64,000 nucleotides of DNA from the NCBI GenBank assembly GCA_027576995.1, contig JANBQC010000086.1, positions 1-64,000 on the forward strand. Direction: 5' to 3'. Origin of the DNA: Dimargaris cristalligena (Eukaryota; Kickxellomycota; Dimargaritomycetes; Dimargaritales; Dimargaritaceae). Both the position numbers and the translations under genes were made by a program. Below are positions 45,601 to 58,501 of this stretch, one piece after another; within the stretch, counting starts at the first letter, position 1, and each line of letters begins with the position of its first letter. Under the pieces are notes generated by a model, which had not been told where the DNA came from, did not search any database, and was given only the letters and a program-made list of their open reading frames with translations.

Positions 45601-48278
45601 AAATAAATAAATAAGTATATATATATGGAGCCACGCTGGGTAACCCCATCCTTCTCCATTTTGGAATGTGGCTCGGTCGATCATACCCAGGTGGTGCCGC
45701 TCCCGCCCAGTTTAGTCGGTGGATTATTGGTGGCTCCTGGGATTGTAGATGAAGCTAAGCGGGGAAAATGATCATCGGTATATATGGTGAAGAGTATGAC
45801 AAACAAGAGGAGGGACGCTATTACAAAGGTGACATTGGTCAATTGAAGCCCATCAGAGAAAGGGAGGGAAGCTGCCTGCTGGTCCATGGTTGTACAGAGA
45901 CTCCCTCGCCCTCACCTGCATTTCTTCGTTTCTTTCAATTAGATTTCCCTTGGCCATTTTATTCGCAGCGTCCCGTCGTTCTTCCCCGTCACCGGCTTAT
46001 TGCGCTAAATATGCAATAGTCCGCCGGAACAGTAACCTCCTGTTTAATCCCAGCCAATAGTATAATATACGTTCACTCCAGTCCTCTTTTTCTCGTCACC
46101 AACCATCCCCGCCCGTGGCCAATAGGCAGCCAAGCATAAGTGGCAATACTATATCCAACGGATTCCCCAATACACTGTACTATCATTTATATTCCCCGCC
46201 TCCCCTTTCAGTTCGTTGGTGCACCCCTCCTCCTCCTCCTTTCACATCGTTCAAAAGCAGCCAAGTCAGCGGGGAACTTTTTAAGGGCCCACATAATTTT
46301 GAATCACCCCTACCAGATAGCCACTACTATATTTGCCGGGAAACCGTAGTGAATAGAAGGACTATCAAGAAACATAGATTTGACCTACCCAACTCTGGTT
46401 TCAACTACATCTTTGGGAATGGCCTTTATGGTAAATCTTGACATTAACCCGGAGAGTGCCATCCTTCACAGTACCTCTCTCCTCCTTCTTTATAAACCAA
46501 ATCATGCTGATGCTTGGTATGGGCGAGCAAGGCGATGTTAAGCAGCTATCTGAAAGATACCAATATTATGGGAGATTAGTAGAAGTGATAGTGTAGTCGT
46601 ACTTTAGATTCCCAGGGGGGATATGTTGGCGACCTTCACCAAAGTGGTGTATATTCTCTATAATTTAAGCCGCTTCATGTGTGGCCTGGGGGGATCCACA
46701 CCAATATCTTGGAATCCGAAATAGGTACACAGCGTGGTGGGAGGGGGGGATAATCCAATGCTCATGGTACACCTTTCCGACCCCTCCACCAAGACCCCCC
46801 TAGTGTTATTTCTTGTACAATGAACCGACTCGCACTTTTTAGCCCCGACCCTTTCGGACAATCCGGTTGGGAGGATGTAGAAATGTTCACTCAATCCACA
46901 CTTTTCCTTGTGGGGTAGTCAGTCACATTCCGCTACCTAATAAACATAGGCAGAAACAGGCATTGGTCGTCCGTCATCTTCGTCGATTAGCCTCTTTTAA
47001 TTATTGGCTTGTTATCGTGGCCCTGCTACTTCCATATCACGAAGCATCAGTGATCAACACCATAAATATGTGGCCAATCTCTTCCCTTCCCCACCCCCCC
47101 TCTTGGTGCTCGTTCCTTTCATGTTTTGCTTCGAGAAGTCCGTGGGTGCACTTCCCGGTTGGCTAACGTTGGCTATTTGACGTTTGGAGTATAGTCGATT
47201 ACTCGCTGATTTTGACTGGGGGACAACATGGTCTCTTTATCCCTTAGGCGTAGACATGGGTTCTCATAGAGGGGTATTGCCTGGGATTACCGCGGGCCCA
47301 ATTAAACGCATCGGTTAGTGCCCTTATCCCGATGAATCTGGCTCATCCTCTGGAAAGGGGTGGGGGTCGCTTTAAATTCAAGGGTGACGAATTAGGACTA
47401 GCGGTCCCCCCTGTGCTTCCCCGAGATAGATATTTTATTAAGCCCCTAGAGTAGTTTAAACTCGTCCCTTGCTGGCTTGGCAGACTCATCAACTTAATAG
47501 TGTGCTGCAGAACAATTTAAGTATAGTAAATGGCGTGATGCTAGATGGTTTTTGAACGTGAACATCGCCAGATAATTGGATATCGGGGCATTACTTGAGG
47601 ATGTTAAAGTCCCGCTCTTAATATTACCTGATACGTCGCAAGATAAACGGATTGGTGCTGTACATACGAGTGCTTATCCAATGTAGTAACCCGCCAAAGG
47701 TACAGTCGATTCTCTTTTCGGATACAGTCACATTCTAACCCCCACCACTGCCCATTCACCCACTTAACCCGCTGGTGAACTGATACTAAGCAAAATACCC
47801 AATCAACTCGTATCAGATGCAGTCTCCCGACCCATGTACATACACAGAGACTGAGGTATGAAGTCAATTATGCAAACGTTTGCTAGTATAATGTACTTCT
47901 CTGAATTGCCAGGGTGTCCCGGGTGTGAACGATGCGCCCACCGATCGTAAGGGGGTGGGTTTAGTACCATCTACGTACGCCGCACTTAATGGTACTAAAT
48001 AACCCCTGGTGTATGACTGCCGTCTTTTTAGTTGGGGGGTTTCTTTGCCAACTCCAAGGGTAAAAAGGGAGTCACTACATATACCCTGCGATTATGGATC
48101 TTTTAGAAACTCATTGGCAGTTGTTCAACAGCATACGTTTCATCTGTGATTTAAATCCAGCTGTGATGGCGAAGCGGGGATCTCCTGGAGAATTCAATGG
48201 GCCCCTGAGACATCTTTCATCTGGATAAATGTGACTGTCTATCATAGATGTTTATAGTTGGGCCTAAGCATTTTGTAA

Positions 48279-48301
48279 ATATATATATATATATATATAT
48301 G
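48279..48301. repeat. AT dinucleotide microsatellite
   Basis: About eleven consecutive AT units in the gene-poor region. Confidence 0.85.
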
Positions 48302-49326
48302 TTTATGCGTGGGTAAAGGGGATAACGTAGTCGAGCGTGCAAACTTGCCAAATCGTAGGCTTCTTTTGCGCCATTCCAGAGCGACCTTTTATAAGCCAAG
48401 TAGCCATCGAATGGGTCAACGGGGCATCCCAGGGGAGTCGTTAGTTAATGTTTAGTCGACATCGTATGGTATATGTGCCGTTTCCGAGGCCATATGTCCT
48501 TGAAGGTGAGGCTGGTCGGATCGATTGGGGTCATTTTCACCTAATCGTAGACGGCATAACTCTTCTCCTCCTTCTGGATTTGGGATTAAGTTAGCAATGT
48601 GACCATCCCAGTGTTGTAGTCAGCTTTGCTGGTATTCCGTTGCATCGCTGTTCGGTTGCCCAGGGGGACTCTCTTACTCGCGGGATTACTTCTACTGTTG
48701 AGGATAGCATCTTTACCGCTTCCCTTTCCCGAAACCCATCTGAATTTCCCACCAACGGTCGTACGCGGACAGTTGTGACCGCAGTTTGTCCAACCCCCCG
48801 TCCCAACTCCCCTAGTATCGGAGAGTGTCTTCCGTCGCCACCGAGGGAGATTTCCACTTGTACGGCAGTCCCGCCTAATCATTTTCGCTAAACTGTACCA
48901 TGTTACCTCCCGCCTCTATCCCAAATAGACCCTCTTCCATCGCTCTGGCCTTCATTATGGATTATTAATGATAGTATGCTTCATGCTCTGGTATCCTTCT
49001 GTTTTGAAGAAAACGGTGCGGGGACGATCCATTGGGTGATAGCAGCAGCTCTTTGCTCCTAATGACTTCTAGCGGATCCGTCTATATTACGCCCAGGGTC
49101 GGACAAACGGCTGGGCATTTTTCTTCACAAGCGGCTCCTAAAATATACTTTGGAACACGTACGCCGAAAGTCCTTTCGTCGGTAATACTACTACATTGGC
49201 CAAGTTAACAACCACCCGGTCCGCTTACCGGAAAGGCTAACTAGGTACCGATAGGGGATGTTGGAGGACCCCTATTAGCTCACTGCACTCCGGCAATGAA
49301 GGATCCCTATGGTCAACCCCGTCGTG

Positions 49327-49334
49327 TATTTAAA
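49327..49334 (+). promoter_or_regulatory. TATA-like element of the GPI-anchored candidate gene
   Basis: TATTTAAA lies 188 bp before the ATG at 49522, similar in spacing to the TATA boxes of the other two small secreted-protein genes. Confidence 0.4.
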
Positions 49335-49521
49335 GTAACCGATCGATCCCCGTAGCTATGTCTTCCCAACTTCATCTCCGCACCAGTATTCTCATTGTAC
49401 TAAATTGGCCGTTTTCTAGACGTATTCTTCGCTTGATCTGATACTACTTCAGCCGTCGTTTCATTCACCCACACTCACACTCGCGTACGTATTAATTCCC
49501 CGTCACAACTATTCTGTCACC

Positions 49522-49779
49522 ATGAAGGTCATTCTGCTCCTCGCCGCCGCCGTCGTCTCGGTTTCCGCCGTGCCCCACCTTATGACTACCACCATTACGG
49601 AGCCTGCGGCCAACCCTACTGGTACCGACCACGACCACGATCACGGCACCACGACCAAGACCAATGCTGACTCGACTACCGCCGATAAAACCACCAACGC
49701 CACTAGCGCTGCCTCGTCCCTGACCGTGTACTCGGGTTCGGCTCTCTTGGTTGCCCTGTCCGCCTACACACGCCTTTAA
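49522..49779 (+). CDS. Small secreted protein, candidate GPI-anchored
   Basis: This 85-residue protein is not a recognised family. Residues 1-16 form a signal peptide (MKVILLLAAAVVSVSA). The middle is Thr/Ala/Asn/Asp-rich with a DHDHDHG motif (36-42) and an N-glycosylation site at N59 (NAT). The end is a hydrophobic tail (about 66-82) after small residues SAAS (62-65), the layout of a GPI attachment signal, although the last residues are TRL. Such short Ser/Thr-rich proteins are common on fungal cell surfaces. The ATG context shares 17 identical nucleotides with the repeat-protein gene at 32417. AATAAA occurs at 50016-50021. Confidence 0.6.
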   Translation: MKVILLLAAAVVSVSAVPHLMTTTITEPAANPTGTDHDHDHGTTTKTNADSTTADKTTNATSAASSLTVYSGSALLVALSAYTRL

Positions 49780-51606
49780 TTTATCCCATAGTATCCCCGC
49801 CGCTACCGTTGTTGTACATTTAGGTGATTCCCTTCGAGCCTTCTTCCCAACCTTCCTCCATCTCAAATACTTTAGTTCACCCTCGGATAGTGGTCCCTAA
49901 TAACTCATAGCCGGATGTGCTTTACACACACCCAACTTCTGGGGGTATTATGCCAGCGAGATTACCAAATCGTAGGCATTATACCTCCTACCAACTATAC
50001 TCGCTATCCGTAAATAATAAATAGTGATTTAATACTCCCTTTTCTTTGCCAGAAGCTATCTATCCCATCTTCAAAAAGCGGATATGCCCTTGCCCTGCGC
50101 CAAATGTAGGCCATGTGTGTCGACCAATGAACCGATAATATGCTAGGTCGGCTCTCGGCCCCTAGAGGGACCATGCTATCTTGACCTTTCGCTACTGCCG
50201 AACCCAACCAATGCCTTGTACCACCTTGTACCACCCATCCGGTGACCGGTCACTAATGCTAAGCCCTTCTGTTAAGGGTGGGTATAGCAGCATGTTTTCA
50301 ATGCGCACCAACCCTTAGTGTCCTCCGGTGGGCGTTTGCCTATCGCAGTGATGATCGAATGCTGACGGTATTATTTTCATCGGCACCTCCGGGATAAGGG
50401 CCTTAATCTAGGCCTTAGTTGTAGAGTAAATTATACACCTACTTGATGGATAAACCACTGGCAATGAACATTGGCGAGTCATTGAATATTCAAGCCCCTA
50501 TTACATTTTAGTGGTCAGGTTCATCGACGGCTTTTAAAGCTCAACACCATCGATTTTATTTTATTGTATTAACATAAAACGAGCCCGGTCAATTGAAAAC
50601 CAAGCGAACCGAAGATTTCCGCCGTCTACGAGGCGGCGGTCCTGTATAACAATGATGGTTACGCCTAGGACTTGCCACTTCCCGCCACTAGGCATGTTTT
50701 CTACCAGCCCTATCTCCCCTCGCTCTCGCTTTTGGTCTCGGTTTCTGGCCTTGAATACAGTACATTCCGCTGGCCCTTCCTTGCCCCTCTGGTTTTCCAC
50801 CAACGAATGCCACCAGTCGCTTTTCATGAGTGGTTTCCGCAGAGTCACCAACTACAGGGAGAGTTATTCACATGTGCCACCCGCCGGATTCTTCATCTCT
50901 ATTCCGGTGCTATTTTAGGAGCTGTAGACTAACCCTATCGCAATGACGCCTATTGTACTACTCTATCGTGGTAATGCCCGACGACTTTGGGGCGCCCTTA
51001 ACGTTTAGGGCTTTCGCTTTTCAAACTTTTTGTTCGAGTGACCTTAGTGTTGAATCATGAACTGTTGTGTAAGGAACACCTAAGCCGTGCCATGCTCTAG
51101 GTCCAGTTCGCTTGCAAAGATCCCATTCCAAGGGATTTAATTGGGACTACTTACATGTTTAATACACACGGGAGCGGTTTATTTTATGTTATTTTAAAAA
51201 AAACGATGGTGCCCATGAAAAACGAAATAGACTGGGCAGCTTGAAATCGACTCTTCGGTGGCTTGCCACATGTGCTACTTCGGAAAAATAATAGGGAGAT
51301 AAAAACAGCGGCATCGTGCAGCCAAGTTCAAGATGTGTGCCTAATGATTTCACTCCCAGTGTACTATCATCCCAAAGCCCGGCAATATATAAATGGCAGT
51401 GGTTTTGTTGCCGACAGAGACAACCTCATTCAATAAGCATCCTTTTTTTTATATCTATAACTGGGTCGGCCAATTTTCCACGTATTCGATAGCGAATCTA
51501 ACCCTAACAAACCTCTCTCGATATCTCCTTACCGTTCCTCTAGCATTTGCTTCACTCCATAATCCCTCTCCCGCTCAGTTTTTTCATCCCTGCTTTCTTA
51601 TACGCC
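49780..51606. other. Gap between two small secreted-protein genes
   Basis: 1.8 kb with a possible poly(A) signal (50016-50021) and the promoter of the next gene. Short frames here are not supported as genes. Confidence 0.6.
51386..51393 (+). promoter_or_regulatory. TATA box of the cationic propeptide gene
   Basis: A perfect TATATAAA 214 bp before the ATG at 51607. Confidence 0.55.
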
Positions 51607-51921
51607 ATGAAGCTTCTCTCCCTGGTCGTTCTTAGTCAGGCGCTATTGGGTTACTACCACTTCGCTTCCGGTGCGTCGGCTGGCCATGGCCCCGTGACGC
51701 CCATTAATCTCGATGCCATCAATGCCCCCAAGGCTGCCACTGTCGCCGCCACCTCTACCACATCCGCGCCAGGAGCTCTCGAGCGCCGCTCATGGCAAGG
51801 CGTCAAGAATTGGGTGCATGGCAAGTCCGCCAATTGGAAACTCCGCTATGGAGCCTGGAAATTGAAGCGCAAGACTAATAAGGAAATTAAACAGAACCAA
51901 GGCACCAGCCGCCGACACTGA
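51607..51921 (+). CDS. Secreted propeptide with cationic Trp-rich C-terminal peptide
   Basis: I do not recognise a family for this 104-residue protein. Residues 1-25 are a signal peptide (MKLLSLVVLS through SGASA). A neutral Ala/Thr/Pro-rich propart follows, ending in ERR (59-61), a Kex2-type dibasic site. The remaining 43 residues (62-104) carry twelve Lys/Arg and one acidic residue (E93), with Trp at 63, 69, 77 and 84 and Tyr at 81, and no Cys. This composition resembles cationic host-defence or antimicrobial peptides and is opposite in charge to the repeat protein at 31734-32417. Function is inference. The ATG at 51607 is chosen because the frame upstream has no ATG and the signal peptide begins here. 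Flanking elements are a TATA box at 51386 and AATAAA at 52183. Confidence 0.62.
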   Translation: MKLLSLVVLSQALLGYYHFASGASAGHGPVTPINLDAINAPKAATVAATSTTSAPGALERRSWQGVKNWVHGKSANWKLRYGAWKLKRKTNKEIKQNQGTSRRH

Positions 51922-52182
51922 TTAATGTCCTATTATAGGCTGGCCTCCTTGGTCGTGCAGCCTGGGCTCGCCAGCTCAACGATGAGTGGTTTGCTCTGTA
52001 TAAATTTCTCGTGGCTTTTCGCACCCCCCTCCTGCTTCTTTTGTCTTCATTTCATTTCGTTTTGTTTCGGGTTGCCATGTGTTTGCGGTGGTGTCTCCCC
52101 TGTTATGGTTCTGGGATTGCTAGCCAGTGGGACTGCTCCACCGACTATTTAGACCGCTGTATTCTCATTATATTTTGATCTC

Positions 52183-52188
52183 AATAAA
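52183..52188 (+). terminator. Poly(A) signal of the cationic propeptide gene
   Basis: AATAAA 262 bp after the stop, within an A/T-rich stretch. Confidence 0.45.
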
Positions 52189-53751
52189 GGCTTTCGTAAA
52201 AAACCGTACTACAATCGATAATCCTGGCAAAAGGGTATATTAACCTAGGGGGCGGTGATTGGATTGGGGAATATATTGGTCGTCTTTCATCATCAATTAT
52301 TATTACTCCGATTAAGTTTCAGGGCCAACCTCCGGGGAGGTGTATAGCGACTCGGGGATTGGTAGATTCATGGGCAATTAAATAGAACCGGTACCTTTAT
52401 TCGACCATAATTTGGGGGCCTGGGACGCAGGGCGGTTTATCTCTGATACATTCCAATCATCGAACTATATGCCTGCCATTGTCCCGACCACTGTGGATGA
52501 AATCGAGGGATTTACCACTGGCATTGGGTGAGAAATTGTTAAACGCCTGCCGTAGGCGAAGGCCGTTTGGCAGATTGAGTATGGGCGAACTTCAACAGAG
52601 CTGTATTGGATTTGGATAATGAACAATAGAAGGTAGGCTAGACGAAACGTCTGTTTTTTAACCAGCACAAATATACCTCACTAAACGCGTAACCTTCGTT
52701 ATGCAGCCGGACCGAATCCCCGTATCCATTGGAATGGGGCGAGGGGAGAGCGATTATGCACCAGCATGGCTATCGAATGCCGAATTGCAATATGTTGGTT
52801 GGATTAAAGGGTATGCAGCCAAAGGTTTAGCGCACCCATGTTCACCCCCCTCTTCAGTTAACCCGGCGAGAAACAAAAATAATAGACGCGAACTCCCACC
52901 GCCAGGCAAAGGGGGGAATCTACCTAACAATAATATGCCATATTCTCTACTGCCCTAACACCATTTTCCGAACCGAGAATTCGGGCGATGTTTACTTCCC
53001 CCTTTTGCCTGTATAGCCACGACAAGTTATAGTTTACGAGGGCAGGCAGTTTGCCGAACACCTAATTTCAACGGAACCGGGTTTTTTAATACCAGCATGG
53101 ATCAGTTGATTAAAAAGGAGGGGAACAAATGATTAAATTGGTTGTTGTTTTGCCTATACAGCGGCTTAACCATGTTGCCCAACGTGTATTGTAATTGGTG
53201 TATTCCCTTTAAGTCCCAGCACCAAGCACAGCGGGTAATAACCCTTTTTGGGGCCTGGGCAGGGTTTGGCCGATTCCCCGGAATAGCCCGCGTTAGTCAT
53301 TTTCAGGGAAACTCGCTCGGGGGAGTGGGTAAGACGAGCAGCGCATTACTACTTACTGACCCAATAGTAAGGATCCCGCCGCTCTCTTTCTCTGTCCCCT
53401 TCTTTCTGGTCAAACTTGCTTGCTCTTTATTCTGGTCCTCGCCCCCCGTTTCCGTTTGCTCCATCTAGACCCTCTTCTCCCCGCGGCCCTGGCATGAGTG
53501 GCCCCTCTCTCTTCTTTCTTACTTTTTGAGCGTACCCAGAGGTCCACCAAATTGCGACAAACACCCTCCCCCATTTATTATACCTATTATTATAATATAC
53601 TCCTAATTTTTGTTACTCGTACTCTCCCCTCCTTCACACTTGAATAACTTCCGCCTTGGGCGTCGTTGTCCCAACCCCCAGCTCCCGCTACCTCATAAGA
53701 AGTACCTCTTCTCTACTTTCGAAAGGTCCTTCCATTCACCCCTCCCCCACC

Positions 53752-53770
53752 TGTGTGTGTGTGTGTGTGT
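53752..53770. repeat. TG dinucleotide microsatellite
   Basis: About nine TG units in the leader region of SPT20. Confidence 0.85.
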
Positions 53771-53960
53771 TTATGTGTATGTGGATACGACTTCATTGTT
53801 ATTTGGGCATTTTCCCTCAACCTGTTTTGGCTGTCGTTTTTTAAATTTCCCTCGATTATTTTACTGAGGAATCCTCCCCCTTCCTGTTTAAATCGGCTCC
53901 TTCATTGGCGAGAGGGTCGTATATAAACATACACGCATATACCCTCGTCGCCCCACGACC

Positions 53961-56900
53961 ATGAGCCCTAACGTCTTAATGACCGCTCCTCCCTCTACTA
54001 ATGGCGGCCATACCGGCGGCAATAATGGTCCCGTGGGTCACGGTCACGAGACCATAAACCCGTTTAGTCGGGATCCTCCGCTGCCGATCCCCTCCACCCA
54101 TGACGGCACCCTATCGACTACTCACCCGCACACCGCTACCGCCACTCCCCCTTCGTCGTCGCCCGCCCTCCGGCTACTGGAGAAATACCGCGCGTCGCCC
54201 CCTTCGCTTATCATGCACGTCTACGCGAACCACTTTCGGTTCGAGCACCAGGACGGTATGTACCTGCTCAGCTCACCCATGCGGTTCTTCTTTGATTTTA
54301 TTCGTGACGGAACGATGCCCGTCGACCTTCAGGACGTGTTTCACGAAGCCCAGTTACCGTTCTTTGAAGGGCACTTGATTGTGGAGGTTCACGACCACCG
54401 TCTGACTGACCGCCGGGGCCGTAAACCGCCATTACCGTTCGATGAACCGTCGGTGGCCCCGACGCTTATTCTGAGTGAAGGTGAAGTTGCCCCAACTGGT
54501 ATGACCGGGGCCGATACCAATCATTCCTCCACCTCTACGGCTTCCCGGGCGGTTACCCCCACCTCCGCCACTTCATTTGTTTCGCGTCTTCCCACCGTAC
54601 TCCAACCCTGTATCTTTCGCAAGGCCCTACGCCCGAGCGCGGCTTCGTTGTGGACTAACATTGGTCTTCTATCGAGGGAGCGGGACCAGCCGCTGACGAT
54701 GGAGGAGACCCTGGAACTGGAGTCCAAAATACTCCTGGAAACGGAAGAACCGCTATGCCTAAATCCTTCGTTCCAAGTAGCCCGCGTAAGTAATGCCATT
54801 GCCTACATGGCTCACCCAGAAGGGGCCGGTAGTGCCCATAAGCGGCGTAAATTCAACTCGACCGAAATCGAGGCGGAAGCCGCGGCCCTCCAGGAACGTA
54901 CCCAACTGCTGCTGATGATGGATGAGCGCCACCAGCGCGACTTTCAACCCAGTTTCAACCGGCTCTTATTCATTCAGGAATGGCGTAAGCAGCAAATGCT
55001 GATCCGGACCCGCCCGTCGGCCACGCCCGAAACTGGCCTGGTGACCCCCCCACCACCCAAGAAGGTCACCGACCGTAAAAAGTCCCGGACGGGATCTCCC
55101 GAACCGACAACGGTCGTTGGTTCCACCGCTCCGGGTTCGAACAATCGAACGACCCCTCCACCGCTCCTCAGTAGTAGTTCGGCGGCCCTTCCCACGGTAC
55201 GCATACTGCGGTTCGAACAAACCACCGATAATAACAAAATGTACACTTCGCTTCATATTTATCCGTCAGCGGCGACCCCCGGGGGCTTTAAATGTATCCT
55301 TCGTTCCGGTTCAGTGCCTGACACGAGTATCAACGGTACAACCCAGGAGTTCGAATTGGCAAACACCGAGGTGCTGAATACCTATTTGGAGAACTTTAAA
55401 TTCTTCTATGGGATGCAGAACAAGCTCGTATCGGATAGTGCGGAGTTGGCCGCCCAGGCCGCGGCCGCGGCTGCTGCTGCTAACGCTGCCTCGGCTGCTA
55501 ATACCGCAGCATCAACGGCTGCCCTAAGTGGTGGAGAAGGCTTGGGATCCGTCCCGGCTACCCCCTCGAGGGTGGTTGGTATGCGGTCCGCTTCATCTAC
55601 ACCCAACCTTACCAACAAGGCACTTCGATTGGGCCCCGACGGAGCCCCCTTCGGGGCGGATAATACCCCAACCGGGGATGGCTCTCTGAGGCCTTCCGGG
55701 GCCTCGGCATCACCCCGTAAGGTCAAGCGAAGCAAGAAGGGCGCAAATGCTCGAGGGTCGATGGAACCGACGCTTCCCGCCCCACTGGACTTGACCGCGG
55801 CGGACCAAGTGCCCCTGACTGTCCCTTCCTCAGCGACGGCTACCCCCATATCCGATATGCCCCCGGGCGGAGGCCTGGTTCTACCGGCAACTCCCCTGGT
55901 GGCTAAATCCGTTTCCAAATCGAGGTCTCGGCCCAAGACGAGTAAGAGAACGAGTAAACCGAAAGCAACGATTGGAGCGGGTGGTGATGCCGAGGGCCAA
56001 ATGGCCTACACTGACTCTTCGGTCCAGGTACCACCGACCCCAACGGCCTCCGGATATAAATCCCCATCACTGGGTTCTAGTCGGGCGCCCACGCCTTTCT
56101 CAGGAGCGACTCCGGGTCCCAATGCCGCTGTTCCGGTCATGATGGCCGGTGGCAATAATCCAATGGGCGGTAATGTCTCCCTGGCCCCGGCCATGCACCG
56201 CTCCCCGAGCATGATAAGCAACCCCATGTCGAGCCCTCAACTCATGTCGCCGTCGCTGCCCATTCGGCCGTCGCCCATGGCCTCCCCCGCCGTGGTGGGC
56301 GCACTGTCGCGCAAATTGTCATCGGCCGGGGGCTTAGGGGCTAATATTGGAGTCAACCCTCACTCTAATCCCAATACCAATCCCAATTCCCTGACCTCCC
56401 CCCACCTATCGGCCGATGTGGCTACGTTTGGTATGGATCCCAACAATCCAGCAATGGCCGCCGCCGCAGCTGCCGTGACAGGACCCGGGGGCACCCCTCC
56501 CAACCCCGCTTTCCTTGCGGCGGCCGCCGCCGCCAACTCCGTGGCCAATGTAAACCCCGTTAATGCCGCTCAACTCATGCAAATGCAATCCCTTATGGTC
56601 AATAACCCAATGTATAATTCCCTGATCACTTCCTATCCGGCCGTGCGAACGTGGGCTATACCCCAGCAATTTGCCCTATTGCAGCGGATTTTCCAACAGC
56701 GGGTCGCTTCTATGCGGCAGCAAAATCCCGGGGCCGGTGGAGGGGGCAATCCGGGCGAAGGGCCCAATCCCATGGCTGGACAGCCAAACGTGAGTGGCAT
56801 CAACCAGGTCAGTGGCCAGAATGTCGTTGCGTCGTCGGGTATAGATAGAGCCCAGGTTCCGCTACTGCCTATTGGCCAACCGACCAACCCTAACCAAATG

Positions 56901-58469
56901 TCCCAAAATTCGACACTACAGGCCTCCTTACAAAACACTTTGCGACAGCGACAGCAGCTGCAGCAGCAACAACAACAACAGCAGCAGCAGCAACTCCAAC
57001 AGCAACAGCAACAACAGCAACAGCAACAACTCCAGCACCAGCAACAACTCCAGCAACAGCAGCTAGCCCAACCTCAACAGCCTTTACTTTCGCCCCCGTT
57101 GGGTAATAGGTTAATGAGCCAGCCCCCCGCTGTCGCTTCGCCACAGCCCACGAATTCGGCTGCGATTATAAGTACGGCCATTACCGCCAATTCAGCCTCC
57201 TCTGATGTGCCCAGTTCGGCACCCCCAACCTCCTCTCAACTCCAGACAACTGCCACTACCCCAGCACCAGCTAACCCAGCGGCCCCTCCAGCCGGTGGTC
57301 CAGCCATCCCGCCCCAGCTGGAGGCCATGGTCCAAGCCCAAATTGCCAAAGGGGTTAATCCGGTCGACCTGGCCACAGCGTATCTCAATAGCAGGGGCGT
57401 TGATACTAAGGACAAGACTCGGGAGCAGATGTATCCGATCGGGCTTCGTATTCTCCGCCAAATGACGTATACTAACGTCTTACGACAGCAGGCCAATGCG
57501 GCGGTGGCAGCAGCATCATCATCATCATCAACGGCGACCGCGGCCGGTGCCAGTGGGTCAGGTTCGGCCGGTGGTAAGCTGACCCCGATGGCTAATCCAG
57601 CTGATATGTCGAGCAATACCGGAGCGTCCACGCCCGGACAATCGGCGGAGGTCAAGCCCACTGGGTCGAACCGCCCTACGCCCGGACCGTCGAGCGCAGC
57701 CAGCACCCCCAATCCCAATATGGCCGGGACGTTTCCCCCGCCCAACCAGCAAGGCAGTCCCTCTGTGCGGGGCGCCGGTGGCGGCAGCTTGACTCCCAAG
57801 TCCGGGGCGGGTAAGCGTGCCACTAGTGGAACCGGTAACACATTGATTCAGCCATCACCGACCCTTAACCGCCCTGGTGTAGCCCACAATATGACGAACC
57901 TTGTGTCATCCGCCGGTACGATGATGTCCCCCAGCTTGATGCCCCAGAACTTTAGTGGCCCGGGGTTCAACATGATGGGTTCCCCGCTAGCTCAGAACAC
58001 CGCGATTTCCGGACCTTCACTGGCGAGCACTATCAAAACAACCTCCGCCGATTCTCCGGCTACTTCAGGGAACTCTAACCCTATGCTACAGGCCTGGGCC
58101 AACCAACTGGCTGCCGCGTCAGCCGGCGGTAATAATGTGAACCCCAACCCCATAGGGGCCGGCGCTAATCCCGGACTAGGTATGGCTCCCGGCGCGGCCA
58201 ATATAACGGATATCCAACGGCAGCTGGCCAGTTTACCTCCGGCGGTCCAGGCCGCCTACCTTGAGCAGCTGGCCGGTGGCACCATGGCCTCTAAGCCGCC
58301 CACCATGATGCCCGCGAACTCCCCCGCCCCCACTGGTATGCCCGGAGTCCCCAATATTACCCCTGCGATGCTCCAGTCGATCGCCATGCAGAACCCGAGG
58401 TTACACGCCCAGCTTCAACACCAACTCCAACAGCAGCAACTCCACATTCAACAGCAGCACCAGCACCAC

Positions 58470-58501
<32 letters not shown>

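Larger units (their letters stand above)
42008..49521. other. 7.5-kb gene-poor region
   Basis: From 42008 to about 43450 the DUF8032 strand is C/T-rich, consistent with its promoter and leader. A CA repeat lies at 42539-42558, an AGTAT repeat at 42646-42666, and a TA run at about 48279-48301. Beyond that only short frames occur. A no-ATG frame (44038-44241), a 68-codon frame with one hydrophobic segment (45681-45887, minus) and an open GC-rich patch at about 48570-48900 were examined and not accepted. No tRNA B-box was found by eye. Confidence 0.55.
51922..53960. other. Gap before SPT20
   Basis: 2.0 kb. It holds the 3' region of the propeptide gene and, from about 53370, a C/T-rich leader and promoter of SPT20 with a GT repeat at 53752-53770. 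A TATATAAA at about 53922 lies only ~35 bp before the SPT20 ATG. No other gene is supported. Confidence 0.6.

Noticed and set aside
45681..45887. 68-codon minus-strand frame with one hydrophobic segment
   Set aside because: The ATG context is fair, but there is no TATA, no signal peptide and no known family, and chance frames of this length are common here.
48571..48900. GC-rich patch open in several frames on both strands
   Set aside because: The plus frame begins at TTG, none has domain-like sequence, and simultaneous openness in opposing frames points to base composition.
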